DNA from: a virus
Length of the DNA stretch: 64,000 nucleotides
Reading direction: 5' to 3' (one strand)
Virus record (IMG/VR): IMGVR_UViG_3300042507_003741
Coordinates: 1-64,000 of that record
The translations under genes were made by a program, and so were the position numbers. The notes below the pieces were generated by a model that searched no databases, was not told the DNA's origin, and worked only from the letters and a program-made list of their open reading frames with translations. Numbering within the stretch: the first letter of the stretch is position 1; each line of letters opens with the position of its first letter. Positions 21,572-28,784 of this stretch are shown here, one piece after another.

Positions 21572-22083
21572 TTGACTAACTCCTTGAATCGGGCCTCAAA
21601 CAACTCCTTTGCTTGCGTCCAGGAATACGGATTCACTGGCCCGCACGCAGGCTCTACGTCGATCCCCCAGTCGTGCGAGCAGGAGATCAAATCGCGCTTC
21701 TCCGCCATCAACGCCCGCAGGTCTGCCTGCTTTACGTCGGGCGGCATCGGCCACGACAGCCGAAACACGCGGGCTATCGTCTGCTGCACCCGCTCCTCCA
21801 GTTCCCGGTAGCCGGGCAGTAGGTTCTTCAGCGGCGTGGCTACGTCTCCCAAGTACGCCTCGCTGGCATCATGCAGAAGCCCCCACAGCGCGTTCTCTGG
21901 CAGCGTCAAGCGGCTCACCATGACGCTGTGCTGGGCCACGCTGTACGGGCACTTGCTGTGGCCCGTGAATCGGCTGATGAGAGACAGGGCGTGGGAGATG
22001 TCGGGCAGGCGGACGTCCTCCTCGCTGAAGTTCGCGAGGTCGATCAGTTTCCCGGTATACGTCTGCATGGTCGTGGCGTTCAT
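21568..22083 (-). CDS. HD-domain phosphohydrolase
   Basis: About 171 residues. Early H (AQHSVMVSR) and HD (WGLLHDASEAYLGD) motifs match the YfbR-like HD hydrolases that act on deoxynucleoside monophosphates. The start is ATG with GGAGTG upstream. It is followed directly by the DUF5664-type gene, giving a two-enzyme nucleotide-pool module. Confidence 0.8.
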   Translation of the reverse strand: MNATTMQTYTGKLIDLANFSEEDVRLPDISHALSLISRFTGHSKCPYSVAQHSVMVSRLTLPENALWGLLHDASEAYLGDVATPLKNLLPGYRELEERVQQTIARVFRLSWPMPPDVKQADLRALMAEKRDLISCSHDWGIDVEPACGPVNPYSWTQAKELFEARFKELVK

Positions 22084-22085
22084 GG

Positions 22086-22559
22086 TCAGCACTCCTTGCA
22101 CACAAATGGGTCTATCGGACGCAACGCCGACTGCGGGACGAAATACGCTTCCCCGTAGCCACCGTAGTTGGCCTTGAACTTTGGCTGCTTCGCCTCCGCC
22201 GCAGGCATCCAGCCGTGAATGGTGAACTCGTGCGGGCCTCCCGTGACCAGTACGAACACGTCACTGTCCCTGTCTCCGGATCGGACGATAAGGTCATAGG
22301 AATGCTTGGATCGCGTGCGGACCTGGATGCGTTCACCGACATCACCACCAGACTTGAAGGTGTTGACACTGCCGTTCCAGTAGCGATTGGTCGCCTTCGC
22401 GAACGCACACTCACCGAGCGCGCCGAGAATGTGAACGTGCCACTCGTTTTCGTTTGTGGGACGGGCGTTTTGCAGACCCTTTCGCAGAGCCTCCACGTTT
22501 CGGCTTACTCCCACGAGTGCTGCCCGGCTCACCTCGAACCACTCCAGCGTTACCCGCAT
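22086..22559 (-). CDS. PD-(D/E)XK-like phage protein
   Basis: About 157 residues from the MRVTLEWFEVSRAAL start with GGAAGGAAAG upstream. LGALGECAFAKATN, GGDVGERIQVRTR and the YDLIVRSGDRDSDVFVLVTG strand resemble a phage family of nuclease-fold hypotheticals. The expected catalytic Lys in the E-x-K position reads QVRT, so activity is uncertain. Confidence 0.5.
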   Translation of the reverse strand: MRVTLEWFEVSRAALVGVSRNVEALRKGLQNARPTNENEWHVHILGALGECAFAKATNRYWNGSVNTFKSGGDVGERIQVRTRSKHSYDLIVRSGDRDSDVFVLVTGGPHEFTIHGWMPAAEAKQPKFKANYGGYGEAYFVPQSALRPIDPFVCKEC

Positions 22560-22668
22560 CGTTCTTTCCTTCCCTGAGAGCGACCCAGCCGTCCTTGTCC
22601 GGGATCGGGCTGTGGATTTCCTCCTCCTCGCCGTCGTCTCCATCCCAGTCGATCACTCTGGCGTTCAT
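22411..22668 (-). CDS. Small acidic/basic protein overlapping its neighbour
   Basis: 85 residues starting MNARVIDWDGDDGEEEEIHS. The start overlaps the upstream TGA (TGATG), typical of coupling. The first about 37 residues are outside the next gene; the rest overlaps it by 149 bases and is basic and low-complexity. The true protein may be shorter, or may change frame. Function unknown. Confidence 0.4.
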   Translation of the reverse strand: MNARVIDWDGDDGEEEEIHSPIPDKDGWVALREGKNDAGNAGVVRGEPGSTRGSKPKRGGSAKGSAKRPSHKRKRVARSHSRRAR

Positions 22669-23369
22669 CACATGGCCCCCTGCACCTGCTGCACGAATCG
22701 CTTGATCTGCTCCAGCGGGAACGTCACAAGCCACTCCTTATCGTTCTGCCGGTGCAGCACCACCGGGCAGAGTTCGCCGCACTGCTCACGGGACTTCTCC
22801 ATGACGGCGTGGAGGTTCAGCCCGCGCTCCACCCGCTTTACCTCCAGCCACAGGTGCGGAGTGCCAGGAGACAGGAGATCGCTGGCCGACTCCGTGCCGC
22901 TGTGCTGCTGCGAGCGGCGGGCTCCGGCCCATGGAACCAGCCGGTTCCATTCGGACGCCGCCTCCAACTCGCCACGCTTTCCCTTCTGCCTGCTGTTGAT
23001 TGCCATATCCTTCAACTCCTTTGGGATCCCGTTCCGCCGACGAAATACGAACACACGCACCGGATACCGCTCCGGGCCGTAGCCCAGATGTTTCTTGAGG
23101 CGGAGCGAAGCCAGGAACGCCGGGTCGTAGTGGGCGTCGTCAACTTCTCTCTTTGCGGTGAGCAGCATCCCTTTGGTGAGGTTGTTCTTGCCCCCGAAGT
23201 GCAACCCCTCGTGGCACCACATGCAGAGACGCAGGAGGTTGCGTCGGTCGTGGGAGCGGCCCGCCCCTTGTTGCAGGTGGTGGATGTGCAGCGACTCCCG
23301 CCCCCAGCACACAGCGCAGAAGCCGTACTCCGCCGCAAAGGCCGCCAGTTCTTTACGGGCATCACTCAT
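22668..23369 (-). CDS. HNH endonuclease fused to PD-(D/E)XK nuclease
   Basis: 233 residues. Residues 1-85 hold an HNH zinc-type endonuclease: CAVC at 18-21, IHHL near 30 and CMWCHEG near 50. Residues about 125-233 are a separate nuclease fold: SRQKGKRGELEAASEWNRLV, then SASDLLSPGTPHLWLEVKRV, matching phage Holliday-junction-resolvase-like PD-(D/E)XK enzymes (D...ExK). An internal ATG at 22997 with AAAGGAG upstream could also express the second domain alone. It overlaps the upstream gene's stop by eight bases. Confidence 0.75.
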   Translation of the reverse strand: MSDARKELAAFAAEYGFCAVCWGRESLHIHHLQQGAGRSHDRRNLLRLCMWCHEGLHFGGKNNLTKGMLLTAKREVDDAHYDPAFLASLRLKKHLGYGPERYPVRVFVFRRRNGIPKELKDMAINSRQKGKRGELEAASEWNRLVPWAGARRSQQHSGTESASDLLSPGTPHLWLEVKRVERGLNLHAVMEKSREQCGELCPVVLHRQNDKEWLVTFPLEQIKRFVQQVQGAM

Positions 23370-23637
23370 CCCCCCTCTCCGTCGTCAGGCTCACGATGTC
23401 CCGCACGGCATGGGTAAAAGCCTCTGCGTCCTCCTCTGTGGCAAACGCGATGACGTACCGATACGACTCCTCTGTCGTGTTCAAGTCCACGCTGTGCTCG
23501 TGCGTCTCCTTTCGGCAGGCTGCCAGACCGCCCAGCCTCTTGGCGGCTTCCACCAACTCCCGGTTCTCCTGCAAGAACCCCGCCAATGCTTGGCCGATGA
23601 ATCCCACGACGATGACTCCCTTGTGAATGTTGGACAC
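23362..23637 (-). CDS. Hypothetical protein, about 91 aa
   Basis: The GTG at 23637 has GGAGAG five bases upstream; an in-frame TTG start at 23649 is less likely. Residues such as ETHEHSVDLNTTEESYRYVI and FATEEDAEAFTHAVRDIV suggest a small alpha/beta fold. Function unknown. First gene after the candidate structured RNA. Confidence 0.5.
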   Translation of the reverse strand: MSNIHKGVIVVGFIGQALAGFLQENRELVEAAKRLGGLAACRKETHEHSVDLNTTEESYRYVIAFATEEDAEAFTHAVRDIVSLTTERGDE

Positions 23638-23699
23638 ACAACTCTCCAATCAAAGCGCCTCTTCAAGCGCTGAAACAAATCAATCTGCTCACTGTTTGA

Positions 23700-23953
23700 A
23701 GGCTCGCTGCGGGTGGACGGCGACTATCCCCAGCCCGAAGGCTAGGGTTAGCCGCCACCTGCCCACTGTCAGTTAGGACGTAGGGGTGTCCTCCTTGCCG
23801 CAGGGGCGGAGGCATGCGACCTGCTTATCGGACATCCTGCTGTCCGCGTGACTTGGCCCTGTCGCTTGCGGCTGGCCTACCCACTTTCGTCACGATCCCT
23901 TCTGGTCGTGGGTCATGCGTCTGCGTGCCATAGGTTCACCCAACCCACGCAGC
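23700..23953 (-). ncRNA. Candidate structured non-coding RNA
   Basis: The longest well-structured gap (about 325 bases between genes, 23650-23974) contains no plausible ORF but at least six hairpins. The main one is a 17-pair stem, 23719-23735 with 23740-23756, closed on the minus strand by C-UUCG-G, with two G-U pairs and one mismatch. Others: AGGAC/GTCCT (23775-23792), CCGC/GCGG (23798-23809), the perfect CGGACA/TGTCCG (23829-23846), CACGA/TCGTG (23891-23910) and CTGCGTG/CACGCAG (23921-23952). The UUCG loop supports transcription from the minus strand. It matches no RNA family I recognise, including tmRNA, RNase P and group I/II introns. Confidence 0.55.
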
Positions 23954-23974
23954 CGTTCGGATTGTCGAATCGCT

Positions 23975-24373
23975 CTACTTCATTCGCGGGATGCTCCGCA
24001 GGACTGCCATGTCCGACCACTTGTCCGCAGCGTGCCAGGACATCCAGCGGCCGCCATTGGTTGCGGCCACAGGAACGCAAAGGACGACGCCCGTGCGGAT
24101 GTTGCAGAGCACAAAAGCATCGACGTGTCGCGGATCGTATCGCTGCGACTTGGCCGACCCTCTGCCAATGCGAATGCGGGACTTGTTGCGGCCGCGAGAC
24201 GACGATGCCTTGACCTGGATCCGCCAGCAGCGGCGTGCATCAAAGGCGAGCAGGTCATACCCGTCGTCCACAATCGGGACGGCGACGTAGAAGCCCGCCC
24301 GGAGCAGCCGCTCCACAGCCATAGCCACGCCGATTTGTGATATGAAACGCTCATCTGGCGATCCTTCGCTCAT
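23975..24373 (-). CDS. PD-(D/E)XK nuclease family protein
   Basis: 132 residues starting MSEGSPDERFISQIGVAMAV with GGAGTG upstream. DDGYDLLAFDARRCWRIQVKASS fits the D-x(n)-(E/Q)-x-K nuclease core, with D in YDLLA and Q-V-K. The group is shared by phage and mobile-element proteins. It lies directly downstream of the helicase gene and upstream of the candidate RNA. Confidence 0.65.
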   Translation of the reverse strand: MSEGSPDERFISQIGVAMAVERLLRAGFYVAVPIVDDGYDLLAFDARRCWRIQVKASSSRGRNKSRIRIGRGSAKSQRYDPRHVDAFVLCNIRTGVVLCVPVAATNGGRWMSWHAADKWSDMAVLRSIPRMK

Positions 24374-24381
24374 GCGCACTC

Positions 24382-25905
24382 CTACCGGGCCGCAGTGGTT
24401 TCCTTTCGCCGCCCCAGTTCCCTCCGCACGGCCGACGTGAATGGCGTCTCCTTCTTCTGGGAGCCAAGCACCCACGAGAGGTATCCCTCCGGGATCGAGT
24501 CCAGAGGAATGCCCTTGTATTTGCCGTACATCATCCGCCAGCCACGCTTCTTCTTGGCCTCCGGCTCGGAGAAGAGGTCGCGGGTGGTGTGATCGAAGTT
24601 GACGCCTATCAGAAGGCTCTTGCGGCGCTCCCGGCTTTCCAGTGACCGGGCCTCCAGTTCTGCCAACTCAATGGCATCCGCCTCACGAATGGCACTGACG
24701 GCATCCGTGCCCTCCATCGACAGAGAGGCAGACAGTCGGCTGCGGCGGGCGGGCCGCTTCCTGCTCTTTGCGTCCAGGACTTGCATCGCATTGAGCAGTT
24801 GATGGTTGCGACTGCTGTCGGTGATGTCGTAGATGTTGAAATGAGGCTTGTCGCTCGCCGCGATTGCCGCCAGCCGCTCGTCCCGGCTCATCTCCGAGTG
24901 GATCGTGCCGGGCAGCGGCCGGGTGCCGCGACCCAGACGCTGCTCGTATCGCGACAGGCTGCGAGTCGGCGCTGCCATGTAGATGTTTCGCAGCGCCGGG
25001 AAGTCCCAGCCGTACCCCAAGATGCCGACGTTCACGATGATCTTGGTTTCACCAGACAGGAAGGCGTCCATGTTCGCCTGCCGCTCGACAATGTTCTGGC
25101 TGCTGTGAACCAGACTGACAGTGTGCTGGTAGCGCTCAAACATGTCGCGCAACTGCACGGCCTGCCGCTTGTTGCATGCGTAGACCACCGACGGCTGCTG
25201 CTTGAAGGTTGACAGGACAAGGCCCGTCACCTCCTGCGCGAAATGCTCTGCCGTCATCACGGCTGCCAACTGGGACGTGTTCCACTCGCCGGCCTCGTCT
25301 TCCACGAGGGACAGGTCGAAACTCTTGGCCTCGCTGAGAAAACACTTGGGGCCGACCAGATACCCGTCGCTGATGCCATCCAGCAGCGAATACACCACCT
25401 GCGGGCGAGGCCAGTATCGCAATGCCTTGCCCTTGCCCTTGTAGGGAGTGGCCGAGAATCCGACGATGGTCGCCCCTCGATTTTCAAACCACTGGAGCAT
25501 CTCCTCCATGCGTGGCGTCATGCCGACGTGGCACTCGTCCACCAGCACCAAAGACACACGCTCGTACGCCTTCGCCTTGAACCGGCTGCTGGAGAGCAGG
25601 CTGTCCCGAGAGCCGACAATCACTCTGCGGCGCAGCCCCTCGATGCTCTCCGCAAAGTTCCCGCCCTGCTCGATGTCGCACCGTTCTCCCAGACGCAATT
25701 CCAAGCGGTCCCGGCCCTGACGCATGAGGTCAAGAAGCGGCACCACCTTCAGCGGGTATCGTGCGATGCGGCACAACTCGGCCATCACCTCTGTCTTGCC
25801 GGAGCCGACCGGCTGGCAGACGACGATCCGCTTTTGGCCTCGCTTTGCGGCCCGGCACACAGCCTCGACGGCGGATCGCTGATAGTCACGAAGGGAGATC
25901 GTCAT
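24382..25905 (-). CDS. SF2 DEAD/DEAH-type helicase with DUF3820-like tail
   Basis: 507 residues. Motif I QPVGSGKT (31-38), II LVDECH (121-126), III FSATP near 148, and VI QRLGRGTRPLPG near 335. The C-terminus has MYGKYKGIPLDSIPEGYLSW, a pattern like DUF3820. The start is ATG with GAGGAGG. A second helicase of the same layout ends the window (63229-64000). Likely a recombination or replication helicase. Confidence 0.85.
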   Translation of the reverse strand: MTISLRDYQRSAVEAVCRAAKRGQKRIVVCQPVGSGKTEVMAELCRIARYPLKVVPLLDLMRQGRDRLELRLGERCDIEQGGNFAESIEGLRRRVIVGSRDSLLSSSRFKAKAYERVSLVLVDECHVGMTPRMEEMLQWFENRGATIVGFSATPYKGKGKALRYWPRPQVVYSLLDGISDGYLVGPKCFLSEAKSFDLSLVEDEAGEWNTSQLAAVMTAEHFAQEVTGLVLSTFKQQPSVVYACNKRQAVQLRDMFERYQHTVSLVHSSQNIVERQANMDAFLSGETKIIVNVGILGYGWDFPALRNIYMAAPTRSLSRYEQRLGRGTRPLPGTIHSEMSRDERLAAIAASDKPHFNIYDITDSSRNHQLLNAMQVLDAKSRKRPARRSRLSASLSMEGTDAVSAIREADAIELAELEARSLESRERRKSLLIGVNFDHTTRDLFSEPEAKKKRGWRMMYGKYKGIPLDSIPEGYLSWVLGSQKKETPFTSAVRRELGRRKETTAAR

Positions 25906-26224
25906 GCTTCCCTCCTCGCTTCTTGGCCTTCTTGGCACGCTTGGCTGCCCGTTTCCTCTTGCCCGACTGAGGCTCGGCGGCCGGAGCCGACCAGCGGTTG
26001 CTGCAAATGGTCGCACTGCACTCCGGCTGCGGGTCTGCGGCAGGAGCCGGAAACATCTGCGACAGGCGTGCGTCCAGCCGCTGCGCCAGTTCGATCTCCA
26101 CCAGCAGGGCCGGCAGGATCGCCTTGCAAAACCGCACGGCCGTATCGGCGTCCAGCGTCCCCGCCTGTGCGTGAGCCGAGACGCCTTGAGCCAGCGAGAT
26201 GTAGCGTTCAGTGTCGGGTGTCAT
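25886..26224 (-). CDS. Hypothetical protein, basic C-terminus
   Basis: 112 residues starting MTPDTERYISLAQGVSAHAQ. The C-terminal third is Lys/Arg-rich (KRKRAAKRAKKAKKRGGK). It overlaps the helicase start by 20 bases. Between the annealing protein and the helicase. Function unknown, perhaps DNA-binding. Confidence 0.6.
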   Translation of the reverse strand: MTPDTERYISLAQGVSAHAQAGTLDADTAVRFCKAILPALLVEIELAQRLDARLSQMFPAPAADPQPECSATICSNRWSAPAAEPQSGKRKRAAKRAKKAKKRGGKHDDLPS

Positions 26225-26294
26225 GAGTGAAATGCCGGATGAGAGGACGGCATCCGGCGTGCCGTTGGGATGTGGCCCTGCCCTGCCAAGTTGA

Positions 26295-26981
26295 TTACGA
26301 CGCCGCCACCGCTGCCCGCTGCTCCTTCTTGGCCGCAGGTGCGGGCAACTTGGACACGCAGTCCGCAGCCACCAGACGCACGCGAGCGGCCGCTGCGGCA
26401 GACAGTTGCCCGCCCTCGACCCCTCGCTCGACGCGACTCAAAACGGAGTTCACCGACACTTCGTCCTTCGCCGCCCGCAGGTTCGCTACAAGCGCCTTCT
26501 CGATTCGCGGCTCATCGTTGATCGACGCGGCCGCATGCGTGGCGTCGGCCTGCTGCCCGTCGTCGTCGCTGTCCGCAGCAATCCCGGCGATGGCGCACAA
26601 CGCCGCACGCTTGAGGTACGTCGCCGTCGAGGCCAGCGACTGCGGTGGCACGTTGCCCTTGAGCGGCAAGTACGACCGCTGGAACTGCCCAGACTTGTGG
26701 CCGAGCGTGGTCACCAGGATGAGCCCACCGTCCTCGCCGTGAGGCATGAACGTCTGGCTCACCGACAGGCCATTCGCTGCAAACGGCGCCCGCAGCGTGT
26801 CCAGAATCGTCGCCAAATCGGCGTAGTCCGGGATCGGCTCGCCGGTCCGCTTGTCCTTCTTGGCGAAATGAGACACGCAGGTGCGTGGTGCGTTTCGCAA
26901 CTGACCTAGCGCCGTCGCATGAGCGGCAAACAGTTGATCGAGATGCTCGGACGCCTCCTGCCACACAGATTGAAACTTCAT
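26295..26981 (-). CDS. erf: ERF-family ssDNA annealing protein
   Basis: 228 residues. ERF signatures: DYADLATILDTLRAPFAANG, LSVSQTFM, ILVTTLGHKSGQFQRSYLPL, and SLASTATYLKRAALCAIAGI followed by ADSDDDG. It pairs complementary single strands. It follows the exonuclease gene with a TGATG overlap, the usual exonuclease plus annealing protein recombination pair. Confidence 0.85.
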   Translation of the reverse strand: MKFQSVWQEASEHLDQLFAAHATALGQLRNAPRTCVSHFAKKDKRTGEPIPDYADLATILDTLRAPFAANGLSVSQTFMPHGEDGGLILVTTLGHKSGQFQRSYLPLKGNVPPQSLASTATYLKRAALCAIAGIAADSDDDGQQADATHAAASINDEPRIEKALVANLRAAKDEVSVNSVLSRVERGVEGGQLSAAAAARVRLVAADCVSKLPAPAAKKEQRAAVAAS

Positions 26982-27961
26982 CACAGTCTCCCAAGAACGT
27001 GAGCCGGAAATGGAAGTTCAACAACCTCGCCGTGCGATTCCGGCAGCCACCAGTCGAGGTCTTCGCGCAATCGAAGTTCAGCAAGGGCGGCATCCATGAG
27101 CCGCCGGCCCTCTGCGACCACAGCAGAAGGGAGAGTCACGACCTGACAGTCGTGAGGCAGAGACGTTGAGACGACAATGAATCGCAGCGGCTGCGGGTCC
27201 AGCCCCATCGCTTCCATGCCGCACTGATACCACGCATCCTGGAGGTGGTAGCGGAAGTCCATGACTGACCGCCAGAAGTTCGCCAGGATGTCCGCCTCGC
27301 GGGTGGTCTTGAGGTCAATTGCCAGACCGTCGCGGGTGATCGCGTCGAACCTGCACTTGAGTTGGTGGCCTTCTGGCGAGCGCCAATACGCGCCCACTTC
27401 ATGCTCGGAGATTGTGGACAGGAGTTCACGGGATGCTGGGTTGTTCTTGATCGCCGACACTTCCGCGACGATCTGGGCTCGCTCCTTCGGGGATACGACT
27501 GTTGCCCCCTCTGGGGCCTCGTTTTTGGCCCATTTCTCCGCTTCTTTGCCAACCAGCCCGGTGGCTGTTAGGGTTGCTGGCGGAGGGACGACCAGCGACT
27601 CAAGGAAGTCATCGCCCAGTTCCAGCCACGAATGCAGCAGCGTGCCATGATCGGTGGCGCTGCTGGAGAACGGCGGCAGGGTCTTGGCGATGTACCGCTG
27701 GTGGTACAGGACAGGCGAGTCAAGGAGCGTTTTGATTCGGCTGCACGACCTGTGCGTTTCATTGGCGTGATACTCGGCGTTTGCCTCTCCTCGCCGAATC
27801 ACGGCCTCTACATGTGGCGAGTACGCTTCCGATTCTGTGGGCGTACATGCTGCTTGTAGGTGCTCCGTTTGAGGGGTTCGTACTTTGCCGGATGCGCAGC
27901 CGAGTTGAAAGTCGGCCGGGCTGTCCGATAAATCACCCCTCACATCAAGTGAGGCAACCAT
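26981..27961 (-). CDS. RecE-like/DUF3799 PD-(D/E)XK exonuclease
   Basis: Up to 326 residues. From about residue 60 the family features begin: CSRIKTLLDSPVLYHQRYI, HGTLLHSWLELGDD, and the catalytic strand LKCRFDAITRDGLAIDLKTT (D...D-x-K). The downstream HLQDAWYQCGM resembles the Tyr-rich RecB-type motif. The first about 55 residues have no ribosome binding site at the ATG at 27961 and may not be translated; a GTG near residue 54 is an alternative. Confidence 0.75.
   Translation of the reverse strand: MVASLDVRGDLSDSPADFQLGCASGKVRTPQTEHLQAACTPTESEAYSPHVEAVIRRGEANAEYHANETHRSCSRIKTLLDSPVLYHQRYIAKTLPPFSSSATDHGTLLHSWLELGDDFLESLVVPPPATLTATGLVGKEAEKWAKNEAPEGATVVSPKERAQIVAEVSAIKNNPASRELLSTISEHEVGAYWRSPEGHQLKCRFDAITRDGLAIDLKTTREADILANFWRSVMDFRYHLQDAWYQCGMEAMGLDPQPLRFIVVSTSLPHDCQVVTLPSAVVAEGRRLMDAALAELRLREDLDWWLPESHGEVVELPFPAHVLGRL
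27938..27954. promoter_or_regulatory. Inverted repeat upstream of integrase gene
   Basis: Perfect CCTCAC-ATCAA-GTGAGG, ending five bases before the tyrosine recombinase ATG and overlapping its GAGG ribosome-binding stretch. It could be an operator or a translational hairpin that masks the binding site. TCCGATAAATC lies just upstream. Confidence 0.45.
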
Positions 27962-28784
27962 GTCCAATAACCTCCCTGTCCTGGTGGAGCGATACCTCCG
28001 CTCCCGATCCGTCAGTCCTGGCTACGCCCGAAATGTCCGTGCCGTCTGCTTGGCCTGTCGCACCATGTCCGTCGATGCAATCAACACGTATCTGCAAAAA
28101 CGAATCGTCGAGGTGGCTTCGATTACCGCAGCGACCGAGCGAGCGATTCTCGTTGGCATCTGGAAGTGGGCCTACGAAACCGAAGTAGTGGATCGACTGC
28201 CACGCGGAATAGTCAAGATCAAAATCGCCCGGCGTCCGACTCGGGCGTGGACTATAGAACAGTGCTGTACGGCCGTCAAGGGGACTTTCGCCCTCGCCGA
28301 AGAAGTGCGTCGGAAGCGGGTGACAGTCGGCCTTTTTCTGCGGTGCTGGATGCTGCTGGGGTACGAAACGGGCGCGAGGCACGGGGACTTGTGGGAGATG
28401 AGGCAAGAAGACTTCGACCTGGATGCCGGCACCGTCCGCTGGTCGCAGCACAAGACCGGCGAGCCGCACGTCAAGATCATGAGCCGGCCCTGCCTGCTGG
28501 CCGTCCAGGAGATGCTGGAGCGGTCGCCAGACGGTCGCGTGCTGGGTTGGGTGATGTCAAAGAAATCGGGTCATCGGCGGATGCGGAAGTACCTGCGTGA
28601 CATGAAGTACGCGGGATCCTCCAAGTGGCTACGCCGCAGCGGGGCCACCCACATTGAGATGGAGCATCCTGGCAAGGGGCGGCTGCATCTTGGTCACAAG
28701 ACGCCTGGACTGGCCGAGCGGTGCTATATCGACTGGTCGCAGGTGCGCAGGGACATCCCGTGCGTGCCGTCGCTACTCAAATAG
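27960..28784 (+). CDS. int: Tyrosine recombinase (phage integrase family)
   Basis: 274 residues. Catalytic set: R140 in ETGARHGDL, K165 in HKTGEP, R225/R226 in KWLRRSGAT, H246 in LGHKT, and Y256 in ERCYID. The usual His of the HxxR box is replaced by Lys (K223). The N-terminus (about 1-90) is a small SAM-like core-binding domain. No IntI-type extra helix is evident. It could integrate or resolve the phage genome. Its 3-prime end overlaps the convergent virion gene by 12 bases. Confidence 0.85.
   Translation: MSNNLPVLVERYLRSRSVSPGYARNVRAVCLACRTMSVDAINTYLQKRIVEVASITAATERAILVGIWKWAYETEVVDRLPRGIVKIKIARRPTRAWTIEQCCTAVKGTFALAEEVRRKRVTVGLFLRCWMLLGYETGARHGDLWEMRQEDFDLDAGTVRWSQHKTGEPHVKIMSRPCLLAVQEMLERSPDGRVLGWVMSKKSGHRRMRKYLRDMKYAGSSKWLRRSGATHIEMEHPGKGRLHLGHKTPGLAERCYIDWSQVRRDIPCVPSLLK

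Noticed and set aside
23975-24475. Longer start for the PD-(D/E)XK protein at 24475
   Set aside because: The extra N-terminus overlaps the helicase gene's end and has no ribosome binding site; the ATG at 24373 has GGAGTG.
27960-28784. Integron integrase
   Set aside because: The tyrosine recombinase lacks the extra helix typical of IntI and lies 30 kb from the cassettes, so it is not called IntI despite the attC-like sites.
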